Source of the DNA: Phil1 sp964612925
GTDB lineage: Bacteria; Bacillota; Clostridia; Christensenellales; CAG-138
Assembly (NCBI GenBank): GCA_964612925.1
Contig: CAZTFU010000002.1
Coordinates: forward strand, 1 to 64,000
Reading direction: 5' to 3'
DNA: 64,000 nucleotides
A program made the position numbers and the translations under genes. The notes below the pieces were generated by a model that made no database searches, had not been told where the DNA came from, and saw only the letters and a program-made list of their open reading frames with translations. Within the stretch, counting starts at the first letter, position 1. Every line of letters begins with the position of its first letter. This document shows, in pieces, positions 26,694 through 35,393 of this stretch.

Positions 26694-28802
26694 ATGGCGG
26701 ATAATCTTGTTATAGTGGAGTCTCCGGCCAAGGCGAAAACAATAGGAAAGTTTTTGGGCAGCAAGTATAAGGTGATAGCATCCAACGGCCATGTGCGCGA
26801 CCTGCCCAAAAGCCAACTTGGCGTTGACGAAGCAAATGACTTTGAACCCAAATATATAACTCTCAGAGGCCGCGGAGAGGTGCTTGATCGCATCAGGCGT
26901 GAAGCGAAAGCGGCAAAGCATGTACTGCTTGCAACCGACCCTGATATGGAGGGGGAGGCCATAAGCTGGCACCTTGCACATATATTAAAGCTTGATCCTG
27001 ATTCCGACTGCCGCATTGAGTTTAACGAAATAACAGCCAATACGGTAAAGAACTCGGTAAAGCATCCAAGGTGCATAAACATGGATCTTGTGGATGCACA
27101 GCAGGCAAGGCGAGTTCTCGACAGACTTGTTGGTTATAAGATAAGCCCTATACTTTGGGCAAAGGTAAGGAAAGGACTCAGCGCGGGAAGAGTACAATCC
27201 GTGGCCACACGCATAATATGCGATAGGGAGCAGGAGATTAATGATTTTATACCCGAAGAGTTTTGGACGGTTAGCGCAAGCCTGAAGGGCAAGAGCATGA
27301 AAAAGGCGGTTGAAGCAAAATTCTACGGTTACGGGGACAAAAGGACGGAATTAAAATGCGAAGATGATGCACAAAAGGTTGTTTTGGCCGTTACGGGGCA
27401 GAATTTTGTTGTTGCGGATGTGAAAAATGCTACCAAGATGCGCCATGCTCCGGCACCGTTTACCACGAGCAGCTTACAGCAGGAAGCTTCAAGAAAACTT
27501 GGATTTACCGCAAAACTTACCATGCTTGTGGCACAACAGTTATATGAAGGCATAGAGCTTCAGGGCAGGGGCGTTACGGGCCTTATAACCTATATGAGAA
27601 CGGATTCCGTTCGTGTATCGGAAGAGGCGCAGGCAAATGCCCTTAAACTTATAGGCGAAAAGTACGGGCCGAGGTATGTGCCCGAAAAGCCAAATGTGTA
27701 TAAAGGAAGAAAAGGCGCGCAGGATGCACACGAAGCTGTACGCCCATCCTACGTTGAACTTACGCCAAACGAGGTGAAGGCTTCCCTCAGCAACCAACAG
27801 TTTAAGCTTTATAAGCTTATATATGAACGTTTTATGGCCAGCCAAATGACGGAAATGGTCTATGATACGAATACCGTAAGCTTTGATTCAAACGGCTGTA
27901 CCTTTAAGGCTAACGGGCAAAGGGTAGTGTTTGACGGTTATACCGCCGTATATATTGAAGGCAAGGATGAAGCGCAGGAAAATGATATTGCTCTTCCTGA
28001 AATGCATGTGGGCGACATTTTAAGTGCAAACAACATCGAAAGTGAACAGCGCTTTACTCAGCCGCCACCGCGTTACACCGAAGCTACGCTTGTTAAAACT
28101 CTGGAAGAAAAGGGAATAGGCCGCCCGAGTACATATTCTCCCACAATATCCACCATTATTGAACGCGGATATGTTAAACGGGAGAAAAAAACGCTTTATC
28201 CAACGGAACTTGGCTTTATAGTCACGCAGATAATGAAGGATAACTTCAAAAACATTGTTGATGTAAAGTTTACGGCAGATATGGAAAGCGAGCTTGACCA
28301 TATAAAAGACGGTGAATGTGAATGGAAAACCGTGGTTCGCGACTTCTACGGCCCGTTTATGCAAAGCGTTGAGCAGGCTTCCGACACGATAGAAAAGGTA
28401 AACGTTCCCGATGAGGTTTCCGATGTTGTCTGTGATAAGTGTGGAGCCATGATGGTATATAAAATGGGTCGCTTCGGAAAGTTCCTTGCGTGCCCCAATT
28501 TCCCCGAATGCCGCAATACAAAGGCGATTGTTGAAAAGCTGAGCGTGCCGTGCCCCAAATGCGGTTCCGCGTTGATAAAGCGTAAAACCAAACGCGGCAA
28601 GGTGTTTTATGGCTGTGAAAAATATCCCGAATGCGACTTTGTATCATGGGATATGCCAAACGGCGAAAAATGCCCCAAATGCGGCAGCATAATGGTAAAT
28701 AAAATGGGGTCGCACGGAAGATATACGACCTGCTCCAATAAGGATTGCGGGTATATTGAAAGGCCTACAAAGAAGGGAACCGAAAACAATGAACAACAAT
28801 AA
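26694..28802 (+). CDS. topA: DNA topoisomerase I
   Basis: Type IA topoisomerase that relaxes negative supercoils. The 702 residues include the TOPRIM start NLVIVESPAKAKTIGKFLG, ATDPDMEGEAISWHL, the active tyrosine in GLITYMRTDSVRVS near residue 300 and TYSPTISTIIERGYV. Three C-terminal zinc ribbons follow, beginning CDKCGAMM, CPKCGSAL and CPKCGSIM. CAGGAGG precedes the ATG. The final bases overlap the trmFO start by 14. Confidence 0.97.
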   Translation: MADNLVIVESPAKAKTIGKFLGSKYKVIASNGHVRDLPKSQLGVDEANDFEPKYITLRGRGEVLDRIRREAKAAKHVLLATDPDMEGEAISWHLAHILKLDPDSDCRIEFNEITANTVKNSVKHPRCINMDLVDAQQARRVLDRLVGYKISPILWAKVRKGLSAGRVQSVATRIICDREQEINDFIPEEFWTVSASLKGKSMKKAVEAKFYGYGDKRTELKCEDDAQKVVLAVTGQNFVVADVKNATKMRHAPAPFTTSSLQQEASRKLGFTAKLTMLVAQQLYEGIELQGRGVTGLITYMRTDSVRVSEEAQANALKLIGEKYGPRYVPEKPNVYKGRKGAQDAHEAVRPSYVELTPNEVKASLSNQQFKLYKLIYERFMASQMTEMVYDTNTVSFDSNGCTFKANGQRVVFDGYTAVYIEGKDEAQENDIALPEMHVGDILSANNIESEQRFTQPPPRYTEATLVKTLEEKGIGRPSTYSPTISTIIERGYVKREKKTLYPTELGFIVTQIMKDNFKNIVDVKFTADMESELDHIKDGECEWKTVVRDFYGPFMQSVEQASDTIEKVNVPDEVSDVVCDKCGAMMVYKMGRFGKFLACPNFPECRNTKAIVEKLSVPCPKCGSALIKRKTKRGKVFYGCEKYPECDFVSWDMPNGEKCPKCGSIMVNKMGSHGRYTTCSNKDCGYIERPTKKGTENNEQQ

Positions 28803-30126
28803 ACCGCATGTCTCGGTCATAGGTGCGGGACTTGCCGGGTGCGAAGCCGCGTATCAGCTTGCTGAACGCGGCATTGCCGTATCTTTATATGAAATGAAGC
28901 CACGGCGCTTTTCGCCGGCGCATAAGCTTGAAGGCTTTTGCGAATTGGTCTGTTCAAACTCATTGCGCTCGGACAGAATTCAAAACGGCGCAGGCTTATT
29001 GAAAGAGGAAATGCGCGTACTCGGTTCGATCGTCATGCAGTGTGCAGAGGAAAGCAGAGTGCCTGCCGGCGGCGCATTGGCCGTGGATAGGGAAGTTTTT
29101 TCCGCCCTTGTAACAAAAAGACTTACATCACACGAAAACATTACCGTTATTCACGATGAGGTTACGGAAATACCGAATGTGCCCGCAATAGTCGCAACGG
29201 GCCCGCTTACGGACGGTAAGCTGCTTGAAGCCATAGAAAACTTCTTTGGCGAAGGATTACACTTTTATGATGCGGTTGCGCCCGTAATCAGTGCGGAATC
29301 GCTGAACATGGAACGAATATTTGAAGGCTCACGCTATGAACGCGGCAGCGATTACCTGAATTGTCCGATGGACAGGGAAGAGTATTTCAACTTCGTAAAC
29401 AACCTTATTTCTGCCGAAACCGCACCGTTGCATGATTTTGAAACACCAAGGGTTTTTGAAGGTTGCATGCCGGTTGAGGTTATGGCAAAGCGCGGGATTA
29501 TGACGCTTGCATACGGCCCGTTGAAGCCGGTCGGCATAATCGATCCGCATACGGGTAAACGACCATTTGCCGTTGTACAGTTAAGGAAAGAAAACAATGA
29601 AGCCACGCTTTACAACATAGTGGGATTTCAGACCAATCTGAAGTTCGGGGAACAAAGGCGCGTTTTCGGCATGATACCCGGGCTTGAAAACGCTGAATTT
29701 GTACGCTATGGGGTTATGCACAGAAATACATTTATAAATTCGCCGGGCAAGCTTACGCCGCAGTTTGAATGTGTAAACAAACCGGGACTGTACTTTGCGG
29801 GGCAGATGACGGGCGTTGAAGGTTACATTGAAAGTGCAGCAAGCGGTATGCTTGCAGGTATAGATCTTGCATTGAAGCTTAACGGGCAGGAAAGCATTGA
29901 TTTCGGGTCAAAAACCGCTATAGGAGCGCTCGGTCGTTATGTTTCGTGCTATAACGGTGCCGATTTTCAGCCGATGAATATAAGCTTTGGCATAATAGAG
30001 GGGCTTTCCAATGCTCCGAGAAATAAGCAGGAGAGGTATACGCTTATAGCCGAGCGCTCTCTTGAACAAATAAAGGCTATTGCGTCAAATATTGGCTTGA
30101 ATCACGGTGAAAATGCACCGGAATGA
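28789..30126 (+). CDS. trmFO: Methylenetetrahydrofolate--tRNA uridine-54 methyltransferase
   Basis: Folate- and FAD-dependent enzyme that makes ribothymidine in the tRNA T-loop, the Gram-positive alternative to TrmA. The FAD site VIGAGLAGCEAAYQLAERG is at the N-terminus, with FCELVCSNSLRSD and GVEGYIESAASGMLAG further on. The ATG at 28789 gives 445 residues and the conserved N-terminus; it lies inside the end of topA. xerC, which commonly follows trmFO in Firmicutes, is absent, and hslV comes next. Confidence 0.95.
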   Translation: MNNNKPHVSVIGAGLAGCEAAYQLAERGIAVSLYEMKPRRFSPAHKLEGFCELVCSNSLRSDRIQNGAGLLKEEMRVLGSIVMQCAEESRVPAGGALAVDREVFSALVTKRLTSHENITVIHDEVTEIPNVPAIVATGPLTDGKLLEAIENFFGEGLHFYDAVAPVISAESLNMERIFEGSRYERGSDYLNCPMDREEYFNFVNNLISAETAPLHDFETPRVFEGCMPVEVMAKRGIMTLAYGPLKPVGIIDPHTGKRPFAVVQLRKENNEATLYNIVGFQTNLKFGEQRRVFGMIPGLENAEFVRYGVMHRNTFINSPGKLTPQFECVNKPGLYFAGQMTGVEGYIESAASGMLAGIDLALKLNGQESIDFGSKTAIGALGRYVSCYNGADFQPMNISFGIIEGLSNAPRNKQERYTLIAERSLEQIKAIASNIGLNHGENAPE

Positions 30127-30151
30127 GAATAAAATGTAAACGATGGTGACT

Positions 30152-30175
30152 TATATTCGCTTTTTGGCGAATATA
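30152..30175 (+). terminator. Terminator-like hairpin after trmFO
   Basis: TATATTCGC and GCGAATATA form a perfect 9-bp stem with a TTTTTG loop. The following TGTTATT is a weak T tract. Confidence 0.5.
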
Positions 30176-30244
30176 TGTTATTATCATTGAAAGCATTGTC
30201 TCGGTGAGATTGAACACTAATGGACAGAAAGGGCGGTAAAACAT

Positions 30245-30781
30245 ATGCAGCAAATGCTTGGAACAACGATCGTGGCCGTAAAAAAGGATGGTAAATGCGC
30301 CATCGCGGGGGATGGTCAGGTTACGTTCGGAGAAAACACGATAATGAAGCACACGGCAAAAAAGGTACGCAGAATATATCATGACAGCGTTATTACGGGC
30401 TTTGCCGGATCGGTGGCGGATGCTTTTTCTCTGCTTGAGAGGTTTGAATCCAAACTTGAAAAATACAGCGGCAGTTTGAAGCGCGCCGCGGTTTCGCTTG
30501 CACAGGAATGGCGCACGGACAAGGCGATGCGCCAGCTTAATGCAATGCTTATTGCGGCGGACAAGGAGGAACTGCTTATCGTAAGCGGCACGGGCGAAGT
30601 GATAGACCCGGATGACGGCATAGCGGCGATAGGCTCCGGCGGAATGTTTGCACTGAGTGCGGCAAAGGCATTGAAGGAAAATACCGAATTGAGCGCATCC
30701 GAAATAGCCATGAAATCAATTAAGATTGCAAGCGAGATATGCGTTTATACAAACGGAAATATCACCATGGAGGAAATATAA
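30245..30781 (+). CDS. hslV: ATP-dependent protease subunit HslV (ClpQ)
   Basis: Peptidase subunit of the HslUV complex. The 178 residues contain the proteasome-like N-terminus after a short leader: LGTTIVAVKKDGKCAIAGDG, where a threonine would be the nucleophile after processing. This is the Thr form rather than the Ser-type seen in Bacillus CodW. KHTAKKVRRIY and VITGFAGSVADAFSL are conserved. AAAGGGCGG stands 8 bases before the ATG. The stop overlaps the hslU start by one base. Confidence 0.95.
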   Translation: MQQMLGTTIVAVKKDGKCAIAGDGQVTFGENTIMKHTAKKVRRIYHDSVITGFAGSVADAFSLLERFESKLEKYSGSLKRAAVSLAQEWRTDKAMRQLNAMLIAADKEELLIVSGTGEVIDPDDGIAAIGSGGMFALSAAKALKENTELSASEIAMKSIKIASEICVYTNGNITMEEI

Positions 30782-32169
30782 TGCTTACGCCCAGAGAAAC
30801 AGTTGAAGCACTTGATAAATATATAGTCGGGCAAGATGCCGCAAAGAGAGCCGTTGCCATAGCATTGAGAAACAGATATAGGCGTTCGCGTCTTTCGGCT
30901 GAACTGCGCGAGGAAATAACGCCCAAAAACATAATCATGGTTGGCCCTACAGGCGTGGGCAAGACGGAAATAGCAAGGCGGCTTGCCAAACTTGTGGATG
31001 CGCCGCTTGTTAAGGTGGAAGCGACCAAATTTACCGAGGTTGGCTATGTCGGGCGAGATGTAGACTCCATTGTAAGGGACCTTGTGGAAGCATCGATTCG
31101 GCTTTGCAAGCAAAAACGGTATGAAGCAGTTGAACTTGTGGCAAAGGCAGCGGCGGAACAGCGGCTGATAGATCTTCTTTTACCTACGGCGGGTAAAAGG
31201 GTACAAAAGCAATTTAATCCATTGCAGCTTTTGCTGGGCTCAGGACAGGATGAGTCCGAAAACGAGGTTGAACTTACCGAAGAGGAAAGAACGCAGCACC
31301 TTAATCGCAGGCAACAGCTGGCGCAACAACTTGCAAACGGAGAGCTTGAAGATGAGCTTGTCGAGGTTGAGGTGGAACAGCAGAGCACGGGGAGCGACAC
31401 TATGCTTGCGATGGGCATAGATTTGAACCTAAATGAAATGATGGGCGGCATACTGCCTAAAAAGAAGAAAAAGCGCCGCATGAAGGTGTGTGAGGCAAGG
31501 CGAATACTTACGCAAGAAGAATCAGACAAGCTCATTGATATGGATGAGGTAATCCGTGAGGCCATTGATAAGGCGGAGCAGGATGGTATAGTATTTATAG
31601 ACGAAATAGACAAAATTGCGGGCGGAGACAGGGCAAACGGCCCCGATGTTTCACGCGAAGGCGTTCAGCGCGACATATTGCCTATAGTTGAAGGATGTAC
31701 CGTAAACACGAAATACGGCCCTGTAAAGACGGATTTCATGCTGTTTATTGCGGCGGGAGCGTTCCATGTTGCCAAGGTGTCCGACCTTATTCCCGAACTT
31801 CAAGGCAGGTTCCCCATAAGGGTAGATCTTAATCCGCTTACAATAGAGGATTATAAGAGAATACTCCATCAGCCCGAACACGCAATAACAAAGCAGTATG
31901 AAGCGTTGCTTGCGACCGATGATATAAAGCTTGAATTCACCGATGATGCGCTTGATGCCATTGCACGCTATGCGTATAATGCAAACGAAACAAGCGAAAA
32001 CATAGGTGCACGCAGACTGCACACGATAGTTGAGAATCTGCTTGAGGATATTTCCTTTAACGCAGGCGGTGGGCATCCGCTTATAAAGGTAACGATAGAT
32101 GCAAACTATGTAAAAGAGCATATGCCGCCTGAGCTTAACGGCGAAGACCTCGGACGGTTTATATTATGA
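30781..32169 (+). CDS. hslU: HslU ATPase subunit (ClpY)
   Basis: AAA+ unfoldase partner of HslV. The 462 residues have Walker A VGPTGVGKTEIARRLA near residue 57, TEVGYVGRDVDSIVRDL, an insertion (I) domain around 110-240 rich in charged residues, Walker B GIVFIDEIDKIA near 265 and the C-terminal ENIGARRLHTIVENLLED with final residues DLGRFIL for HslV docking. GGAGG lies 7 bases upstream. In Bacillus codY follows; here a lipoprotein gene does, with an ATGA overlap. Confidence 0.96.
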   Translation: MLTPRETVEALDKYIVGQDAAKRAVAIALRNRYRRSRLSAELREEITPKNIIMVGPTGVGKTEIARRLAKLVDAPLVKVEATKFTEVGYVGRDVDSIVRDLVEASIRLCKQKRYEAVELVAKAAAEQRLIDLLLPTAGKRVQKQFNPLQLLLGSGQDESENEVELTEEERTQHLNRRQQLAQQLANGELEDELVEVEVEQQSTGSDTMLAMGIDLNLNEMMGGILPKKKKKRRMKVCEARRILTQEESDKLIDMDEVIREAIDKAEQDGIVFIDEIDKIAGGDRANGPDVSREGVQRDILPIVEGCTVNTKYGPVKTDFMLFIAAGAFHVAKVSDLIPELQGRFPIRVDLNPLTIEDYKRILHQPEHAITKQYEALLATDDIKLEFTDDALDAIARYAYNANETSENIGARRLHTIVENLLEDISFNAGGGHPLIKVTIDANYVKEHMPPELNGEDLGRFIL

Positions 32170-33299
32170 TGCGTTTGACGGCATGCATCATAATAACAGC
32201 TTTGGTTGCAGTTGCTTTGTGCGGCTGCATGGCGGTGACTGAGACGGGCAATTTCAACGCGAAGCAACAGGTAAATGACGTTGTGAACGTGATGGATGCT
32301 ACTCCCGATGTGATAAATACGGCGGCAGTTACACCGAACGATACGCCTTCGCAACCAACGGAATCGAATCTGCCCGATCCTACGCAAAGCATTATTGTAC
32401 ATGTAAGCGACACGCCCGTGGTATCCTCAACCGAATCTACAGCGGAGCTTACTCCAAGCGCAACGGCGGAAGCAACCGTCGAGCCCACTATTGAGCTTAG
32501 TGCGGAACCCACCAAAACTCCTGAGGCGACAAAAACTCCCGCGCCGACCAAAACGCCGACACCCACTCCGAAATATGAAGTTACGGAGCTTGAAAAGAAG
32601 GCGGCATACCTTAATGCCAAATCCGCCAATTTCCGAAAAGGGCCCGGACTTGACTATAAGATAATAGAGGAGCTAAAGGAAGGCACGGCTTTTACCGTTG
32701 TGGGAAAGTCGGGAGATTGGTATAAGGTCAAATACAACGGCGAATACGGGTTTATAAAGGCTGAATTTGTGGAATACGGCACTGCACCAACACCAAAGGC
32801 CGAAAAAACACCCTCACCAACGCCTTCACCGAGCTCTTCTCCAAGCCCGACCGCTACCGTTAAGCCGACGGAAAACCAAGATGCAAGCAGTGGAAATTCC
32901 GTCAGCAGCAACGCTTATTTTTCTTCGGGAGGCGGCTTTACGGCAGATGAGCTATTGCTTATAGCTCAGGTGGTTCAGGAGGAAGCCAAAGGTACGGATG
33001 TTGAATCACGTGCGGCTGTAGCGAATGTTATCTATAATAGGATAAAAAGCTCAAAATTCCCAAACACGGTTGAAGGGGTTATATTCCAAACGAATCAATT
33101 CAGTGTTGCGAATGACAAAAGCGAACTGCAAGCAGTTGTACCGATTGATAAGAGCATTCGGGCGGTAAACAGTATTTTTGTGGAAGGAAATACAATTCTG
33201 CCTTCGGATGTGCTGTATTTCAGATCGGCAAGCAAGGGAACGGCATGGTCAAAGCACACATATTACGCAACTTACGGCGGCAATTCGTTTTTCTACTGA
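32166..33299 (+). CDS. Lipoprotein with SH3 domain and SleB/CwlJ-like cell-wall hydrolase domain
   Basis: A 377-residue exported protein. Residues 1-20 form a lipoprotein signal with lipobox LCGC; a Thr/Pro/Glu-rich linker runs to about 138; a bacterial SH3 domain spans about 142-200 (KSANFRKGPGLDYKIIEEL, WYKVKYNGEYGFIK); a second Pro/Ser linker follows; and a C-terminal Hydrolase_2 domain from about 258 has LIAQVVQEEAKGTDVESR, AAVANVIYNRI and FQTNQFSV. Such domains are peptidoglycan hydrolases, often acting in spore germination or cell-wall remodelling. It overlaps hslU by 4 bases and so is co-expressed with the protease. Confidence 0.85.
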   Translation: MMRLTACIIITALVAVALCGCMAVTETGNFNAKQQVNDVVNVMDATPDVINTAAVTPNDTPSQPTESNLPDPTQSIIVHVSDTPVVSSTESTAELTPSATAEATVEPTIELSAEPTKTPEATKTPAPTKTPTPTPKYEVTELEKKAAYLNAKSANFRKGPGLDYKIIEELKEGTAFTVVGKSGDWYKVKYNGEYGFIKAEFVEYGTAPTPKAEKTPSPTPSPSSSPSPTATVKPTENQDASSGNSVSSNAYFSSGGGFTADELLLIAQVVQEEAKGTDVESRAAVANVIYNRIKSSKFPNTVEGVIFQTNQFSVANDKSELQAVVPIDKSIRAVNSIFVEGNTILPSDVLYFRSASKGTAWSKHTYYATYGGNSFFY

Positions 33300-33320
33300 T
33301 ATTTGAGATATGCTTATTAT

Positions 33321-33356
33321 ATACCGCATTTCTGCTATGTAATGCGGTATTTTATA
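33321..33356 (+). terminator. Rho-independent terminator after the SH3/hydrolase lipoprotein
   Basis: ATACCGCATT and AATGCGGTAT form a perfect 10-bp stem with a 10-base loop, then TTTATA. Confidence 0.75.
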
Positions 33357-33391
33357 TGTCGCTTTATATTCGCAAGCGGAAACAATAATGC

Positions 33392-33420
33392 TTGACCCAA
33401 CAATATAATGGGTCTAAAAT
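33392..33420 (+). promoter_or_regulatory. Sigma-A-type promoter for trmL
   Basis: TTGACC, 17-base spacer and TAAAAT, 35 bases before the trmL start. Confidence 0.65.
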
Positions 33421-33455
33421 AATAAAATAGTTTGTATGGAGGAGTAGAGGGCTCT

Positions 33456-33917
33456 ATGTTGAACATAGTCTTAGTTGAGCCGGAAATACCTGAAAATACA
33501 GGAAATATATCGCGCACATGTTCCGTGACGGGAGCGCGGCTTCATCTTGTAAGGCCGCTTGGCTTTAGCGTGGATGACAAGCATTTGAAGCGGGCAGGGC
33601 TTGACTACTGGAAGTATCTTGATATAACCTACTATGATTCCTTTGAAGAGGTTGAAGAAAGCAACCCCGATGCGCGGTTTTTTCTACTCTCAACTCATGC
33701 AACACGCTCATATGCCGACGTTGAATATAAGGATGAGGACTTTCTTGTATTTGGAAAGGAAACGGCAGGTTTGGGCGAAAAGCTGCTTTCGAGAAGAAGT
33801 GCCGATGCGGTAAGAATACCCATGCTTAATGACAGAAGGTCATTGAACCTTTCAAATTCGGTTGCTATCGTGCTTTATGAGGCACTTAGACAAACGGGAT
33901 TTACGAATATGTCATGA
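33456..33917 (+). CDS. trmL: tRNA (cytidine/uridine-34-2'-O)-methyltransferase TrmL
   Basis: SPOUT methyltransferase that 2'-O-methylates the wobble base of certain leucine tRNAs. The 153 residues begin LNIVLVEPEIPENTGNISRT, with LHLVRPLGFSVDD, FGKETAGLGEKLL and the knot segment RIPMLNDRRSLNLSNSVAIV. The ATG at 33456 gives this conserved N-terminus; a TTG 24 bases earlier is possible but less likely. It is transcribed alone between a terminator and the ribosomal L13 promoter. Confidence 0.93.
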   Translation: MLNIVLVEPEIPENTGNISRTCSVTGARLHLVRPLGFSVDDKHLKRAGLDYWKYLDITYYDSFEEVEESNPDARFFLLSTHATRSYADVEYKDEDFLVFGKETAGLGEKLLSRRSADAVRIPMLNDRRSLNLSNSVAIVLYEALRQTGFTNMS

Positions 33918-33976
33918 AAACAATCGTGTTCATTCACAAAAATCGAAAAAAAGCTTAAAAATAAGAGAAAAAAGGC

Positions 33977-34005
33977 TTGACATAAGCCAAATGATTGAGT
34001 ACAAT
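33977..34005 (+). promoter_or_regulatory. Strong promoter of rplM-rpsI
   Basis: Perfect TTGACA, 17-base spacer and TACAAT, the best sigma-A match in the window. The start site should lie near 34012. Confidence 0.85.
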
Positions 34006-34011
34006 AAACCC

Positions 34012-34110
34012 TGCGTGTTCGTTAGGATAGGTGTTTTGCGGCCACAGCCCCGGAAGCTTAACTGCAATATCGATGCGACGCGAACATTAAACTACCATAG
34101 GAGGAACGCC
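34012..34110 (+). promoter_or_regulatory. Probable L13 ribosomal-protein leader RNA
   Basis: The roughly 99-base leader of rplM has a closing stem, TGTTCGT at 34016-34022 with GCGAACA at 34080-34086, around a core containing GCGGCCACAGCCCCGGAAGC and TTAACTGCA. This strongly resembles the known Firmicutes L13 leader, which is thought to mediate autoregulation. I judge this from memory of the family, not from an alignment. Confidence 0.55.
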
Positions 34111-34542
34111 ATGAAAACCTATATGGCAAAGGGCGAAACCCTCGAACGGAAGTGGTACGTTGTTGATGCAGACGGAATGGTGCTCGGCCGTCTTGCTTCT
34201 CAGGTTGCCGCTATCCTTCGCGGAAAGCATAAGCCCATATATACTCCCCACGTTGATACCGGGGATCACGTAATTATAATCAATGCCGCCAAGGTAACCT
34301 TGACCGGCCGCAAACTTGACGATAAGAAGTATGTCCATCATACCGGTTATCCCGGAGGACTGAAGGAAGTCAGCTATCGCGATCTTCTTGCAAAGAAGCC
34401 TGAGTTTGCAGTTTATGAAGCTATTCGTCGCATGATGCCCAAGGGACCCCTTGGCCGCCAGATGCTCACTAAGGTTCGCATTTATGCAGGCCCCGAGCAT
34501 AATAACGCTGCCCAGAAGCCCGAAGTCCTCGTGCTTAAATAA
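34111..34542 (+). CDS. rplM: Ribosomal protein uL13
   Basis: A 143-residue large-subunit protein, an early assembly protein. Characteristic stretches are RKWYVVDADGMVLGRLASQV near the start, GDHVIIINAAKVTLTGRK, YHHTGYPGG-like HHTGYPGGLKEVSYRDLL and MLPKGPLG-like MMPKGPLGRQML. AGGAGG lies 6 bases before the ATG at 34111. The frame is open far upstream but that part is the leader and is not translated. rpsI follows after 19 bases. Confidence 0.97.
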   Translation: MKTYMAKGETLERKWYVVDADGMVLGRLASQVAAILRGKHKPIYTPHVDTGDHVIIINAAKVTLTGRKLDDKKYVHHTGYPGGLKEVSYRDLLAKKPEFAVYEAIRRMMPKGPLGRQMLTKVRIYAGPEHNNAAQKPEVLVLK

Positions 34543-34561
34543 GCGGGAAGGAGATTGAATT

Positions 34562-34957
34562 ATGGCTATTATAACCCAGTATATCGGAACTGGCAGGCGT
34601 AAAAAGTCTGTTGCCCGGGTTCGTCTGCTCCCCGGCACCGGTAACATCACCGTTAACAAGAGGGATCTTGAGGATTTCTTCGGCCTTGAAACACTGAAGA
34701 TGATCGTCCGTGCTCCTCTTGAGCTCACCAACACCGCTGCAAAGTTTGACGTTATCGTTAACGTACATGGCGGCGGAACCACCGGTCAGGCCGGCGCAAT
34801 CAGGCATGGCATTTCCCGTGCACTGATAGTTGCCGATCCCGAGCTGCGCGGCGCCCTTAAGAAAGCGGGCTTCCTCACGCGCGATCCGCGCATGAAGGAA
34901 AGGAAAAAGTACGGCTTGAAGGCCGCCCGCCGTGCTCCCCAGTTCAGCAAGCGTTAA
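34562..34957 (+). CDS. rpsI: Ribosomal protein uS9
   Basis: A 131-residue small-subunit protein whose tail touches P-site tRNA. It shows YIGTGRRKKSVARVRLLPG near the start, VHGGGTTGQAGAIRHGISRA near residue 76 and the basic ending KKYGLKAARRAPQFSKR. GAAGGAG precedes the ATG. It forms the universal rplM-rpsI operon and is followed by a strong terminator. Confidence 0.97.
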   Translation: MAIITQYIGTGRRKKSVARVRLLPGTGNITVNKRDLEDFFGLETLKMIVRAPLELTNTAAKFDVIVNVHGGGTTGQAGAIRHGISRALIVADPELRGALKKAGFLTRDPRMKERKKYGLKAARRAPQFSKR

Positions 34958-34975
34958 TCAGTATCAAGATTATGC

Positions 34976-35010
34976 AATCCCCGATATCAAAACATATCGG
35001 GGATTATTTT
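34976..35010 (+). terminator. Rho-independent terminator after rpsI
   Basis: AATCCCCGATAT and ATATCGGGGATT form a 12-bp perfect stem with a short CAAAAC loop, followed by ATTTT. Confidence 0.85.
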
Positions 35011-35054
35011 ATGTGTAAACAAAAAGAATGGTCAATATAGTATGAGATGAGAAA

Positions 35055-35174
35055 CATACGCTTAAAAGGCCCTATTTGGCCAATCATGGCGTTATTTGTG
35101 CTTCGACATAAATTCGGGTATGCCTTTGTTCTTGCGCCTTGTACTTGGCGCAGACACGCCTTTTTGTGCGTATG
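35055..35174. other. Intergenic element with nested complementary arms (possible structured RNA)
   Basis: In the 436-base gap after rpsI no gene is convincing. A 120-base stretch is closed by CATACGC (35055-35061) and GCGTATG (35168-35174). Inside are GGCC-CTATTT-GGCC (35068-35081), a stem GGCGT (35088-35092) with ACGCC (35156-35160), and within that CATA/TATG (35107-35122) and TGCGCC/GGCGCA (35133-35152). The nested layout suggests a branched RNA or a small palindromic element; strand is not determined. From 35175 to 35329 I see nothing. Confidence 0.4.
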
Positions 35175-35329
35175 ACGGTTTTGCGTTAAATTGTTATGCA
35201 TGACGAAGAAAAAAGCATAAAGAAGATATTGAAGGATATACTTTGAATTCTTCTAAAGACATAGTGCAAAACAGTTGCAAAACACGAATTGCTTAATTTC
35301 ATATAATCGTCTGTTGAAGCACAAAGATT

Positions 35330-35363
35330 AAAGCTCCCGATAGCTTCGGCTATCGGGAGCTTT
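35330..35363 (-). terminator. Terminator of the giant secreted-protein gene
   Basis: A perfect 15-bp stem, AAAGCTCCCGATAGC with GCTATCGGGAGCTTT, closed by a TTCG loop (CGAA on the minus strand). On the minus strand it lies 30 bases after the stop codon and is followed by the interrupted T tract TTTAATCTTT. Confidence 0.75.
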
Positions 35364-35393
35364 ACGTTGTTAATCAGTTTGACGTGATAAGCT

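Noticed and set aside
33862..34110. N-terminal extension of uL13 in the same open frame
   Set aside because: The region contains the rplM promoter and leader, and AGGAGG before 34111 fixes the start of the conserved protein.
35004..35201. Minus-strand open frame of 65 codons between rpsI and the giant gene
   Set aside because: No ribosome-binding site, unusual composition, and it lies over the nested stem-loop element.
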